Shown here piece by piece: positions 48,063 to 57,596 of a stretch of DNA of 64,000 nucleotides. The stretch lies in NCBI RefSeq assembly GCF_039909015.1, contig NZ_CP150919.1:5184501-5248500 (forward strand), in the 5' to 3' direction. The DNA is from Pseudomonas grandcourensis. GTDB taxonomy: Bacteria; Pseudomonadota; Gammaproteobacteria; Pseudomonadales; Pseudomonadaceae. The position numbers were made by a program, and so were the translations under genes. The notes beneath the pieces are model-generated. The model searched no databases. It saw only the letters and a list, made by a program, of their open reading frames with translations, and was not told the origin of the DNA. The stretch's first letter is position 1, and each line of letters starts with the position of its first letter.

Positions 48063-50510
48063 ATGCTGCTGTTGTGGATACTGGTTCTGCTGGTCGGGAT
48101 TGCTTATTTGGCCCACCGCCGCATCGCCCCACTGCCCGCCTTGGTCATCGTGGCCATCTATGTCGTGGCCATGGGCGCTTTCAGCCGCGCGCCGGGCTGG
48201 TTGTTGCTGGTTTTCTGGGTGTTGATCGCCGCCGTCGCAGCCCCCCTGCTGCTGCCCGACCTGCGCCGCAAATTGTTCAGTGCGCCGATGTTCAACTGGT
48301 TCCAGAAAACCTTGCCGCCGATGTCGCAAACCGAACGCGATGCCATCGACGCCGGCACGGTCTGGTGGGACGGCGAGCTGTTCAGTGGCCGTCCGGACTG
48401 GAGCAAACTGCTGTCCTATCCCAAGGCGCAATTAAATGAAGAGGAACAGGCTTTCATCGACGGGCCGACCGAAACACTCTGCACCATGGTCAATGAATGG
48501 CAACTCGGTCAAACCATGGACCTGCCGCCGCAAGCCTGGACCTTCATCAAGGACAACGGCTTTTTCGCCCTGATCATCCCCAAGGAGTTTGGCGGCAAGG
48601 GCTTCTCCGCCTATGCCCACTCACAAGTGGCGATGAAACTGGCGAGCCACAGCGGCGACCTCGCCTCCACCGTGATGGTCCCCAACTCCCTCGGCCCGGC
48701 CGAACTGTTGCTGCACTACGGCACCGACGAACAACGCAATCATTACCTGCCTCGCCTGGCGCGCGGTGACGACATCCCGTGCTTTGCCCTGACCGGTCCG
48801 CTGGCCGGCTCCGACGCCGGCGGCATGCCGGACTCCGGGGTGATCTGCAAAGGTGAATGGGAAGGCCAGGAAGTCCTCGGCCTGCGCCTGAACTGGGAAA
48901 AACGCTACATCACCCTCGGCCCGGTGGCCACCCTCCTCGGCCTGGCCTTCAAGGCCTACGACCCGGATCACCTGCTGGGCGACAAGGAAGACCTGGGCAT
49001 CAGCCTGGCGCTGATTCCGACCGACATCGCCGGTGTCGACATCGGTCGCCGGCATCTGCCCTTGGGCGCCGCGTTCATGAATGGCCCGAACTCAGGCAAG
49101 GATGTGTTCGTCCCGCTGGAGTTCCTCATCGGTGGCCAGGAAATGCTCGGCAAAGGCTGGATGATGCTGATGAATTGCCTGTCGGTCGGGCGTTCGATTT
49201 CCCTGCCCGCGGTGGGCACCGGCATGGCCAAGTTCACCAGCCTGGTGACGGGCCAGTACGCTCAGGTTCGCGAGCAGTTCAATGTGCCGATTGCCACGTT
49301 CGAAGGCATCCAGGAAGCCATGGCCCGCATTGGCGGCAATGCCTGGATGATGGACGCCGCCCGCATGCTCACCGCCAATGCTGTCGATCTGGGCGAGAAG
49401 CCGTCGGTGCTGTCGGCGATTCTCAAGTACCACCTGACCGAGCGCGGCCGCGACTGCATCAGCGATGCCATGGATGTGCACGGCGGCAAGGCGATCATCA
49501 TGGGGCCGAACAATTACCTCGGCCGCAAATGGAACGGCGCACCGATTTTCATCACCGTCGAAGGCGCGAACATTCTCTCGCGCAACTTGATGATCTTCGG
49601 CCAGGGCGCGATTCGCTGCCATCCCTTCGTGCTCAAGGAAATGGCCCTCGCCGGCCGTGAGGACAAGGATCAGGCGCTCAGAGAGTTCGATGAGCTGCTG
49701 CTCAAGCACATCGGTTTTGCCGTGGGCAACGCCGCCAGTACGCTGGTTCTCAATCTCGGTTTCGGGCACCTGGAACACACCCCGGGCGACAAACTCAGCC
49801 AAGGTTACTTCCGCGCCCTCAATCGTCAGGCCGCTGCTTTTGCCCTGCTCGCCGACCTCAGCATGATGTTGCTGGGCGGCGCACTGAAACGCCGCGAACG
49901 CTTGTCCGCACGACTGGGCGACGTACTGAGCAACCTTTACCTGGCCTCGGCCGCACTCAAGCGCTACAACGACCTCGACTCACCGCAGTACATGACACCA
50001 CTGCTGACCTGGGCCATGGAAGAAAGCCTGGGCCAGGCGGAACGGGCCATGGATGAACTGCTGAGCAACTTCCCGAACAAAGTCGTGGGCTACCTGTTGC
50101 GGGTGATCGTGTTCCCGTTCGGTCGCCGGCACAAAGGGCCATCGGACAAACTCGGTGCCGAAGTCGCTGGGGTGATCGGCCGCGCCAAGGGCGACCCGGC
50201 ACTGGAGGAAGTGCTCCTGGGTTGCTACCGCCCGCAAGGGAGCGACGATCCGGTGGGTGCATTGCAACACGCCTGCAATCTGTTGAGCGCCGCACAGCCG
50301 TTGCAGAAGAAACTGCATGTGGCACTCAAGAGCGGCCAGGTCAACCCGGTGGCTGGCGAGTCGGTGATCGATGCTGCACTTGAGGCTGGCGTACTGCAGC
50401 CGGTGGAAGCCCAAACCCTGCGTGAAGCCGAAGCGGCCCGGCGCAAGGTGATCGATGTCGATGACTTTGACCAAGAGGCCTTGGCACTGGCCGAGGGAAA
50501 AATCCGCTGA
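48063..50510 (+). CDS. fadE: Acyl-CoA dehydrogenase FadE
   Basis: 815 aa, first step of fatty acid beta-oxidation. N-terminal transmembrane hairpin (residues 1-56, LLLWILVLLVGIAYL and LPALVIVAIYVVAMGAF), then the acyl-CoA dehydrogenase core with FALTGPLAGSDAGGMPDSGV and VHGGKAIIMGPNNYLGRKW, and the long C-terminal domain of the FadE/DUF1974 type. Length matches E. coli FadE (814). ATG 48063 is best spaced from GGAGG at 48051; ATG 48057 is too close. Confidence 0.93.
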   Translation: MLLLWILVLLVGIAYLAHRRIAPLPALVIVAIYVVAMGAFSRAPGWLLLVFWVLIAAVAAPLLLPDLRRKLFSAPMFNWFQKTLPPMSQTERDAIDAGTVWWDGELFSGRPDWSKLLSYPKAQLNEEEQAFIDGPTETLCTMVNEWQLGQTMDLPPQAWTFIKDNGFFALIIPKEFGGKGFSAYAHSQVAMKLASHSGDLASTVMVPNSLGPAELLLHYGTDEQRNHYLPRLARGDDIPCFALTGPLAGSDAGGMPDSGVICKGEWEGQEVLGLRLNWEKRYITLGPVATLLGLAFKAYDPDHLLGDKEDLGISLALIPTDIAGVDIGRRHLPLGAAFMNGPNSGKDVFVPLEFLIGGQEMLGKGWMMLMNCLSVGRSISLPAVGTGMAKFTSLVTGQYAQVREQFNVPIATFEGIQEAMARIGGNAWMMDAARMLTANAVDLGEKPSVLSAILKYHLTERGRDCISDAMDVHGGKAIIMGPNNYLGRKWNGAPIFITVEGANILSRNLMIFGQGAIRCHPFVLKEMALAGREDKDQALREFDELLLKHIGFAVGNAASTLVLNLGFGHLEHTPGDKLSQGYFRALNRQAAAFALLADLSMMLLGGALKRRERLSARLGDVLSNLYLASAALKRYNDLDSPQYMTPLLTWAMEESLGQAERAMDELLSNFPNKVVGYLLRVIVFPFGRRHKGPSDKLGAEVAGVIGRAKGDPALEEVLLGCYRPQGSDDPVGALQHACNLLSAAQPLQKKLHVALKSGQVNPVAGESVIDAALEAGVLQPVEAQTLREAEAARRKVIDVDDFDQEALALAEGKIR

Positions 50511-50526
50511 TCCCTTCAAATGTGTA

Positions 50527-50565
50527 AAAACGGGCGCGGGCGCTTTATACTCCCGCGCCCGTTTT
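50527..50565 (+). terminator. Stem-loop between fadE and the PA2817-family gene
   Basis: Fourteen-base perfect arms AAAACGGGCGCGGG / CCCGCGCCCGTTTT with an 11-base loop CGCTTTATACT. It can end fadE transcription; the loop holds a TATACT -10-like word. Confidence 0.8.
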
Positions 50566-50584
50566 GCTCTTGAGGACTTATCTC

Positions 50585-50992
50585 GTGTCCAACATCGTTG
50601 CCGATCATCTCGTTTTACTCGACCACCTGCGCAGCATCCTGGTCGCCGTAGGTGAGGCCGAGCAGGTTCCCGAAGAAAGCCATGCCTTGTTCCTTGAGCG
50701 CTTCGACGAACTGCTGGCGTCACTGCCGATCGAGCCGATCGAAAGCCAATACCTGGGCCAGGACATCCTGACTCAAGTCATTTCCCGTTATCCGCAAATC
50801 GCCCACCTGATTCCACGGGATCTACTGTGGTATTTCGCCGGTGACTGCCTGCACTACTTGTCCGATGAAGAAATCGACCTGTATCAGGCACTGGAAGAAC
50901 GCCGCTTCGAAGCCGAACAGAACGACGAACCTTTCGACTGGAACCAGGAAAAGCAGCTGCTGGCGCTGTCGAACCAGGACCGCAAGCACTGA
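50585..50992 (+). CDS. PA2817-family conserved protein
   Basis: 135 aa acidic cytoplasmic protein from a GTG start at 50585 (VSNIVADHLVLLDHLRSIL) with TTGAGGAC before it. Contains DLLWYFAGDCLHYLSDEEIDLYQALEERRFEAEQ. In P. aeruginosa the homologue is encoded near the fadE-like PA2815. No function known. Predicted all-helical. Confidence 0.85.
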   Translation: MSNIVADHLVLLDHLRSILVAVGEAEQVPEESHALFLERFDELLASLPIEPIESQYLGQDILTQVISRYPQIAHLIPRDLLWYFAGDCLHYLSDEEIDLYQALEERRFEAEQNDEPFDWNQEKQLLALSNQDRKH

Positions 50993-51010
50993 TCTTCAAT
51001 CAGTGATGCC

Positions 51011-51046
51011 AAAGGCCCGCATGTTCAAGCATGCGGGCCTTTTTTG
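51011..51046 (+). terminator. Terminator after the PA2817-family gene
   Basis: Arms AAAGGCCCGCATG / CATGCGGGCCTTT around TTCAAG followed by five Ts. Lies 18 bp past the stop codon. Confidence 0.9.
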
Positions 51047-51606
51047 TTTATTGCCTTCAGCGCAACCCGCCAGTTTCAGGCAACCGCACTGTTCTGCGAC
51101 CTTGCCCATAGCGTTCGCCTGCCTATCTCCAGCCTTTGCACCAACAGTTTTCTCTCTAACTCATGGCACTTTGGTTTGATTGAACTACCTTCAAACTACA
51201 AGAAGTCATAACGGCTCGAGTTTCCACGTTAGCTTCAGTGATCAGATAGCGGATTGGCAAAAGGAGTTACCTCACCATGATCCTGGCAGGCGTTTTCCGG
51301 CTATGTACCTGCATTGCCGATTACTTTCAGGGGAAATCAGGACAACAGACAGTGCCGTCCATGGCCGCGAGTCTCGCTCTTGCCGGCAGTCCAGGTCACC
51401 GGATCACTGAAAACCGTTTCAGCAAAGGTCGCTCGCTATCCAGCCAGATCAGCGAATTGCGCCCGCTCGTGCGTAGCACGCAAGGAATAACGCCTGGGCC
51501 ATGGATGAGTGGTCTGGCGCATTGGGGGGGATAGTCCGATCCCCATGAAGTGATCCGAGACAACTCGGCCTGACTAAAAATGGCCTATCCAGCGAGGATG
51601 TACTCA
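51047..51606 (+). other. 560-bp region upstream of the Tad secretin gene, no supported gene
   Basis: Lower GC and mixed codon patterns compared with flanks. One 85-codon frame at 51277-51534 has AAAGGAG ten bases before its ATG but its peptide (MILAGVFRLCTCIADYF...) matches no family I know and looks random. The region more likely carries the promoter and control sites for rcpA-tadD. Confidence 0.4.
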
Positions 51607-52830
51607 ATGAGCTTTCGTACCGAGCCCGCTTTCAAGCGAATTATCCATGGCCTGTTCTGGATGGGCCTGAGCGTGGATGCGGCTCAGGCCGCGCCGGCCA
51701 ACTGCCCGCAACTGGACAACTGGCCGACAACGTACGAGGTCGGTCAGGGACTTCAGAATGAACTGCGCAGCCCCGTTCCGGTAACGCAACTGGCGGTGGG
51801 TGACCCGAAAATTGCCGACGTGCAACCCAGCGGCAGCAACGCCTTCATACTCACGGGCATTGCGCCGGGGACCACCAGCCTGATGGTCTGGACCGCCTGT
51901 TCGAAAACGCCGCGCCAAAGCATGGTGTTCGTCAAGGGCAAGGCCACGTCGGCGCTGACCAGCGCGCCGACGGTACCTTCCGACGACCCGCTGCTGCCGA
52001 GCCAGGTGCAGACCGATGTCCGTTTCGTTGAAGTCAGCCGGACCAAGCTCAAGGAAGCCTCCGCCTCGATTTTCGGCGTCCGGGGCAACTGGCTGTTCGG
52101 CTCGCCGAGAACCTTGCCCACCATCAGCGGCATAGTCACGCCGTCGATACCGGTGAGAAACGACCAGTTCAACCTCACGTTTGCTACCGGCAGTACCCTG
52201 GTTGCGATCAACGCGCTGGAAGGCAGCGGTTTCGCCTACACCCTGGCGCGACCAAGCCTGGTTGCGCTCAGCGGGCAAAGTGCGAGTTTCCTGGCCGGCG
52301 GTGAAGTACCGATTCCAGTGCCCAGTTCAGGCAGCGATAACGTGTCCATCGAGTACAAGGAATTCGGTATACGCCTGACCCTGACGCCAACCATCGTCGG
52401 GAAAAACCGTATCGCACTGAAGGTGGCGCCGGAAGTCAGTGAACTGGACTTCACCAACGCCGTGAGCATCGCCGGCACGATAGTCCCGGCCCTGACCGTG
52501 CGCCGTACCGATACCAGCATCTCCCTGGCCGACGGCGAAAGCTTCGTCATCAGCGGCCTGATCAGCACCCACAACGACTCCCAGGTGAACAAGTTTCCGG
52601 GGTTGGGCGATATCCCGATTCTGGGCGCGTTTTTCCGCGACAACACCATCAACCGTGAAGAGCGCGAACTGCTGATGATCGTCACCCCGCATCTGGTCCA
52701 GCCATTGGCTGCCGATGCACCACTACCGACATTGCCTGGCGAGCAGCTGCGCAATTACGACCCGAACTTCTATCGCATGTTTTTCCTGGAAAATGGCGAC
52801 TTCGACAGTCTCAGCGGGCTCTCGCAATGA
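51607..52830 (+). CDS. rcpA: Tad pilus outer-membrane secretin RcpA/CpaC
   Basis: 407 aa. Signal peptide ending DAAQA-AP near residue 28, an N-terminal pilus/BON-type domain (VGQGLQNELRSPVPVTQLAVGDPKIADVQPSG, AFILTGIAPGTTSLMVW), and the secretin domain with FLAGGEVPIPVP, GIRLTLTPTIVG and VNKFPGLGDIPILGAFF, ERELLMIVTPHLVQPL. Forms the outer-membrane channel of the Flp pilus. ATG 51607 has GAGG nine bases upstream. It is encoded apart from, and convergent with, the main tad block. Confidence 0.92.
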   Translation: MSFRTEPAFKRIIHGLFWMGLSVDAAQAAPANCPQLDNWPTTYEVGQGLQNELRSPVPVTQLAVGDPKIADVQPSGSNAFILTGIAPGTTSLMVWTACSKTPRQSMVFVKGKATSALTSAPTVPSDDPLLPSQVQTDVRFVEVSRTKLKEASASIFGVRGNWLFGSPRTLPTISGIVTPSIPVRNDQFNLTFATGSTLVAINALEGSGFAYTLARPSLVALSGQSASFLAGGEVPIPVPSSGSDNVSIEYKEFGIRLTLTPTIVGKNRIALKVAPEVSELDFTNAVSIAGTIVPALTVRRTDTSISLADGESFVISGLISTHNDSQVNKFPGLGDIPILGAFFRDNTINREERELLMIVTPHLVQPLAADAPLPTLPGEQLRNYDPNFYRMFFLENGDFDSLSGLSQ

Positions 52831-52949
52831 ACCGTAGCCTGAACCAGACGTGCCTCGCCCTCACTCGTAACGGTGACCTTGAACGCTTGCCGGGCCAGCT
52901 GTATTGCCATTGGCCAGGCGTTCAACGTGTTGTAGCCAGGGGACATTCG

Positions 52950-53663
52950 ATGAAAGCAGTCATTGCAATAGCAGCGACATTAATGCTCGCAGGTTGTGCC
53001 AGCAATGGCCTGTCTTCGCGACCGGCCAGCTGTGCCAAGCCCGGTTCGGAGCAAGAACTGGCCCTGAACCTGGCCGACAACATGGCCGAAGAAGGCCGTT
53101 TGTATGCCAGCCTGGCAAATCTGGAAGGATTGTCCGATAACCTGGTCCAGGTTCGCCTGCGCAAGGCTCGCGTAATGCGCTTGATGGGGCGTAGCGGCGA
53201 CGCGCAGCCGTTGTACGAAAGCTTGCTCGGCACCTGTCTGGCGGCTGAAGGGGAACATGGCCTGGGCCAGTTGGCCGCCGCCAGAAATGATAACGCCACC
53301 GCTGCCACTCACCTTGAGCGTGCGGTGAAGATGGCCCCCACCGACGACAGGATGCGAAATGACCTGGGGGTCGTCTACCTCAATCAGCGACGGATCCCTG
53401 AAGCACGCTTTGAGTTCATGACGGCCATGGAGCTCAAGCAGGCAAACACACTGCCGGCACTCAATATGGTGACGTTGCTGATCTATCAGGATAACTGGAA
53501 GGCGGCAGCCGAACTCGTGACCCGCGCCGACTTGAGCCCCAAGCAAGTCGTAGAGGCTCAAACCCGCGCGGAAAAACTCAAGGCCTCCGCCAAAAAAGTG
53601 GTGGTCTCCGAGGGGAATCGCAAGACTGAGGTAGCCGATGCCTCTTCCAGTGCGAACAAGTAG
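52950..53663 (+). CDS. tadD: TadD-like lipoprotein
   Basis: 237 aa. Signal peptide with lipobox LAGC (MKAVIAIAATLMLAGCASN) shows outer-membrane lipoprotein sorting. The mature region has TPR-like repeats (LERAVKMAPTDDRMRNDLGVVYLNQRRIPEARFEFMTAMELK). TadD assists secretin/pilus assembly. ATG 52950 is chosen for lipobox and AGGGGAC; a longer in-frame start at 52827 overlaps the rcpA stop (ATGA), leaving a possible 41-codon coupling segment. Confidence 0.85.
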   Translation: MKAVIAIAATLMLAGCASNGLSSRPASCAKPGSEQELALNLADNMAEEGRLYASLANLEGLSDNLVQVRLRKARVMRLMGRSGDAQPLYESLLGTCLAAEGEHGLGQLAAARNDNATAATHLERAVKMAPTDDRMRNDLGVVYLNQRRIPEARFEFMTAMELKQANTLPALNMVTLLIYQDNWKAAAELVTRADLSPKQVVEAQTRAEKLKASAKKVVVSEGNRKTEVADASSSANK

Positions 53664-53681
53664 AACGTACGAGGAGTCGAG

Positions 53682-53960
53682 ATGAATACCAAACGGCTGT
53701 TGATCGTGTGCATGACTTGCCTGTCCACCAGTGCCTGGGCCATTGAGCCGGGGCCCTCTTCGCCGTATCAACAAGGCACCGAACAGTGGTTGCAGCTACA
53801 GATTCGCGGTGTGGTTGCCTCCCCTCACCTGCAAACCGCATCGGCCACCGAACGTGATATGGCCATGCAGCGCTGGCTGAACAGCTTCAACTACCCGATT
53901 CCGCAATTTTATGACCAGGATTCAGCGGGACAAATGACCATCGGCGGTGGCAGCAACTGA
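53682..53960 (+). CDS. DUF3613 secreted protein of the Tad locus
   Basis: 92 aa. Signal peptide MNTKRLLIVCMTCLSTSAWA then a small domain with a YQQGTEQWLQLQIRGVVASPHLQTASATERDMAMQRW core, the DUF3613 pattern. Predicted periplasmic. Preceded by GAGGAG. Such proteins occur next to tad genes in pseudomonads; the role is unknown. Last gene of the rcpA-tadD-DUF3613 block. Confidence 0.8.
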   Translation: MNTKRLLIVCMTCLSTSAWAIEPGPSSPYQQGTEQWLQLQIRGVVASPHLQTASATERDMAMQRWLNSFNYPIPQFYDQDSAGQMTIGGGSN

Positions 53961-54138
53961 GACAAGTCGATGAGTGATCAGCCTCTGGCGTAATCCAGAG
54001 TGGCCTGGCTGCAAAGCCGGGCTTTATGTTGTGTGCAGGAAAGCAGTGACATCGATGCATTATCCTTCCCTGGACGGATTACCCCGGAGCAGATGTGTTG
54101 ATCTTTGGCGGAAAAGTGCAGGTCAGGCTCGGGTGGCA

Positions 54139-54160
54139 AGGCTGTCGTACTCGACAGCCT
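54139..54160 (-). terminator. Stem-loop between the two converging tad blocks
   Basis: Perfect nine-base arms AGGCTGTCG / CGACAGCCT around TACT, 15 bp past the tadC stop codon. It lacks a T-run, so it may stabilise the 3' end rather than terminate by itself. The rest of 53961-54174 holds nothing I recognise beyond a weak CTCTGG/CCAGAG repeat at 53983-54000. Confidence 0.4.
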
Positions 54161-54174
54161 CAAACCGTTTGATC

Positions 54175-55137
54175 TCACCCGAATGCTCTCAACACCCCGA
54201 TCAGGGCCGGGCCGATGGCAACCAGAAAGAAGCTCGGCCACAGGCAAAAGATCAGCGGAAATATCAGTTTGGTACCGATTTTCGCCCCCGCCTCTTCGGC
54301 CGCCTGGGTGCGCCGGTCACGGAATTCATCGGCATAGATACGCAGGGTGTCGGCCACGCTGGTACCAAAGCGGATGCTCTGCGCCAACAGGCTGACCAAT
54401 CCTTGTACATCATCCAGACCGGTGCGCACAGCCAGTTGCTTGAGCGCCTCGGTACTGGTAATGCCCGCGCGGATTTGCGCATTGACCTGGGCCAGTTCTT
54501 CAGCCAGCTCAACGTGGCTGACCGACATCTCTTCAGCCACACGTTCAATGGTCGTGGGCAGGGCCAGGCCCGATTCCACGCAGACGACCATCAGATCCAG
54601 CGCATCCGGAAACGCGACACGCAGCCGGTTTTGACGCGCCTCCTTACGCTTGCTGACATACAGCGCCGGCAGCAGCCATCCGATACCGGCCGCCATGAGC
54701 ACCACCAACAGGCCGATCATCAATGAGACCTTGGGGATCAACGGCAACAGCAGCAACGCAAGGCCGATCAGTAACAGCGGTAACATCAGGCGCACCGCCC
54801 AGTACATCTGCACCGCCGAAGAGGAACGGTAACCCGCATGCATCAACAGGGTCCGGGTTGTGGACGTCTTGGTCGACTCGGCCGAAGCAAAGCGCTGGCC
54901 GACCCGCTCCAGCAGCAATTGCAGGTTACCCGGAGCCTCCTGCCCGACCGTATTGCCAAAATGACCACGCTTGATCAACGCCAGGCGACGCTGCACCGGG
55001 TCCTGAAGGCCCAACATCAGCAACATCAGGGCAATGACCGCAAACACCGTGCTCAAACCGATCACGCTGATGAACAATATGCGCGCCAGTTCCTCGTTCC
55101 CCGTAACCCGACTGAACAACCCCAGTAAAAAGTCCAT
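54175..55137 (-). CDS. tadC: Tad inner-membrane protein TadC
   Basis: 320 aa type II secretion F-domain protein. Three to four hydrophobic segments, and the F-domain FPDALDLMVVCVESGLALPTTIERVAEEMS with AQSIRFGTSVADTLRIYADEFRDRRTQAAEE. Forms the pilus platform with TadB. Thirty bp after tadB. Last gene of the leftward block. Confidence 0.92.
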   Translation of the reverse strand: MDFLLGLFSRVTGNEELARILFISVIGLSTVFAVIALMLLMLGLQDPVQRRLALIKRGHFGNTVGQEAPGNLQLLLERVGQRFASAESTKTSTTRTLLMHAGYRSSSAVQMYWAVRLMLPLLLIGLALLLLPLIPKVSLMIGLLVVLMAAGIGWLLPALYVSKRKEARQNRLRVAFPDALDLMVVCVESGLALPTTIERVAEEMSVSHVELAEELAQVNAQIRAGITSTEALKQLAVRTGLDDVQGLVSLLAQSIRFGTSVADTLRIYADEFRDRRTQAAEEAGAKIGTKLIFPLIFCLWPSFFLVAIGPALIGVLRAFG

Positions 55138-55167
55138 GACCCTGTACCTCCCGGTAGCGAATACCGC

Positions 55168-56154
55168 TTAAACCTGAATCCGGATGATTTTCTTTATCCA
55201 GAAAATCCCGACCAACATGGCGACAAAAGCCCCGATGATCAGCTTATGGCCCGTGGGATCATTGACCAGCACAGGGAGGTAACTGGGGCTTGTAACGATG
55301 ATTGCGATCGCCAGCACGAAAGGAATCGCCACCAGCACCCAGGCCGACATACGTCCTTCCGCCGACAAGGTCTTGATCTTGCGCTGGAAGCGGAAGCGTC
55401 CACGGATCAGCCGACTCAGGCGCTCCAGCACTTCCGTCAGATTGCCGCCGGTCTCGCGGTGGATGAGGATCGAGGTCACCAGCATCATCACCGTCATGCT
55501 CGGCATGCGCTCCAGCAGGCCGAGCATGGCCCGGCGCACATCGTTGCCATAGTTGATATCGGCGAAGGTCAGGCCAAACTCATGAGCGACCGCTCCTTGG
55601 TGCTCCTCGGCGACCAGGCGCAGGGTTTCATTGAACGGGTGCCCGGCGCGCAGGGCCCGGCACATGGCATCCAGCGCATCTGGCAACCCTTCCTCGAACT
55701 GCGCAAAACGCTTGTTGCGATCACGCAGGATTTTCAGGACCGGAATCCAGGCCACCACAAAAGCCAGCGCCAGCGCCATCCACCAGATCGGCGAAAACAT
55801 CAGGACTACCGCGCCAACAGCAACGCCCAGAACAATCCCGAGCAATACCACCCGATAAGCACGATATTCATGGCCCGACTGCTCGATCAACTGCGTCAGG
55901 TTCGCCATAAAAGGCAACTGCTCGAGCATCGCCTCCAGTGGCGACAAGCGCGTCAGGTACTTCTGCCTCAACACCGTTTGCATGTTGGGTAGATGGTTGG
56001 CTTTCTCCAATACATGCAAGCGGCTGCGGATGAGCTTGCGCATCTTGCCGGCTTCGCCGAATACCGGCACCGCCACGCCTTGGGACAGAAGGAAGACGGC
56101 AATAAACACCATGCCGAGGAACATCAGAATGAATTCACCGGGAATATTGTTCAT
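55168..56154 (-). CDS. tadB: Tad inner-membrane protein TadB
   Basis: 328 aa, T2SS F-domain platform protein paralogous to Tad[38 protein letters not shown] and [43 protein letters not shown] are characteristic. ATG 56154 overlaps the tadA stop by 4 bp; in-frame codons upstream lie inside tadA. Confidence 0.92.
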   Translation of the reverse strand: MNNIPGEFILMFLGMVFIAVFLLSQGVAVPVFGEAGKMRKLIRSRLHVLEKANHLPNMQTVLRQKYLTRLSPLEAMLEQLPFMANLTQLIEQSGHEYRAYRVVLLGIVLGVAVGAVVLMFSPIWWMALALAFVVAWIPVLKILRDRNKRFAQFEEGLPDALDAMCRALRAGHPFNETLRLVAEEHQGAVAHEFGLTFADINYGNDVRRAMLGLLERMPSMTVMMLVTSILIHRETGGNLTEVLERLSRLIRGRFRFQRKIKTLSAEGRMSAWVLVAIPFVLAIAIIVTSPSYLPVLVNDPTGHKLIIGAFVAMLVGIFWIKKIIRIQV

Positions 56155-57593
56155 GACTGCCGTGCCTCCATCCACTCAGGCCTGAACATCGTAAGCGGCA
56201 ACTCGATGCCGCGCTTGGCCAGCACATCACGGAAGGCGGGGATCATGCCGCTGGGCCGATAATCACCCATCACTTCGCCGTTTTCGCCCATGCCATGGCG
56301 CGCAAAGGAGAAGATTTCGGTCATGGTGATGATCTCGCCTTCCATGCCGTTGATTTCCTGCACGCTGACCAGTCGGCGCTTGCCGTCCTCCTGGCGTTCC
56401 AGCTGAATCACCACATCGATGGCCGAAGCGATCTGCTGACGCATGGCCTTGATCGGGAAGGTTGCCCCGGTCATCGACACCATGTTTTCGATCCGCCCCA
56501 ACGCATCACGCGCGGTGTTGGCGTGGATCGTGGTCAACGAGCCGTCGTGGCCGGTGTTCATCGCAGTCAGCATGTCCAGCGCCTCGACGCCGCGCACTTC
56601 GCCGATCACGATGCGGTCCGGGCGCATCCGCAGGCTGTTGCGCACCAACTCCCGCTGGCTTACCTCGCCGCGCCCCTCGATGTTCGAAGGCCGGGTTTCC
56701 AGGCGCACCACGTGGGGCTGCTGCAGTTGCAGTTCGGCCGAGTCCTCGATGGTGACGATCCGTTCGTTTTGCGGAATGAAACTGGACAGGACATTGAGCA
56801 TGGTGGTCTTGCCGCTGCCGGTACCGCCAGAAATCAGCACGTTCAAGCGCCCACGCACTATCGCCTTGAGCAGCAGGGCAATGGCCGGGGTCAATGTGCC
56901 CACCTGGATCAGGCTGTCGGTATTGAGCAGGTCCACCGCAAAGCGCCGGATCGACATGCTCGGGCCGTCGATGGCCAGCGGCGGGATAATCGCGTTGACC
57001 CGCGAACCGTCCTTGAGCCGGGCGTCCACCAACGGCGAGGACTCGTCGATACGCCGACCCAGGCTGGAAACGATACGGTCAATGATGTTCAGCAAATGCT
57101 GATCATCGCGAAAGCGCACATCGGTGCGCTGCAGTTTGCCGAAGCGCTCGACATAGACCGAGGCATAGCCGTTGACCAGAATGTCGGACACGCTGTGATC
57201 GGCCAGCAACGGCTCCAGGGGGCCAAGGCCGAGCACTTCATCGGTGATCTGCTTGATGATCAACTGGCGGCTGGAGGTACTCACCGGTGCCGAATGCTCA
57301 TCGAGCAGGCGCTGGCAAATATCGCGAATCTGCCGCGTGGCCTCAGCCTGTTCCAGGGAGTCCAGCAAGGACAGGTCCATGACCTTGAGCAACTGCTGGT
57401 AGATCTTTTCTCGCCACTCGGCTTCCACCGGGGTGACCTGACTTTTGGTTTCGTAAAGAACGTCCGGTATTGCACGTTCCCACGCCATTATTTCCTCGGC
57501 CGGATCCGGCTGGTCGTCACCCGGCTGGTTAGCCGACGACGGGGCGGTTTTACCGGACTGTTTGCGCAAGCGGTTACGAAAGTCGCTGATCAT
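56151..57593 (-). CDS. tadA: Tad pilus secretion ATPase TadA/CpaF
   Basis: 480 aa hexameric GspE-family ATPase powering Flp assembly. Walker A GGTGSGKT at residues 256-263, Asp box near 283 ([10 protein letters not shown]), Walker [10 protein letters not shown] at 327-335 and His box [13 protein letters not shown] at 347-359. The N-terminal 100 residues are the variable CpaF extension. It follows tadZ by 3 bp and overlaps tadB. Confidence 0.95.
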   Translation of the reverse strand: MISDFRNRLRKQSGKTAPSSANQPGDDQPDPAEEIMAWERAIPDVLYETKSQVTPVEAEWREKIYQQLLKVMDLSLLDSLEQAEATRQIRDICQRLLDEHSAPVSTSSRQLIIKQITDEVLGLGPLEPLLADHSVSDILVNGYASVYVERFGKLQRTDVRFRDDQHLLNIIDRIVSSLGRRIDESSPLVDARLKDGSRVNAIIPPLAIDGPSMSIRRFAVDLLNTDSLIQVGTLTPAIALLLKAIVRGRLNVLISGGTGSGKTTMLNVLSSFIPQNERIVTIEDSAELQLQQPHVVRLETRPSNIEGRGEVSQRELVRNSLRMRPDRIVIGEVRGVEALDMLTAMNTGHDGSLTTIHANTARDALGRIENMVSMTGATFPIKAMRQQIASAIDVVIQLERQEDGKRRLVSVQEINGMEGEIITMTEIFSFARHGMGENGEVMGDYRPSGMIPAFRDVLAKRGIELPLTMFRPEWMEARQS

Positions 57594-57596
57594 GGG

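Noticed and set aside
47952..48431. A 159-codon minus-strand frame over the start of fadE
   Set aside because: It is antisense to the fadE N-terminal helices and its sequence is His/Gln-rich without domain or ribosome site.
51164..51180. Possible sigma-54 promoter TGGCAC...TTTGAT
   Set aside because: The -24 GG is present but the -12 GC is replaced by TG, which is normally not tolerated.
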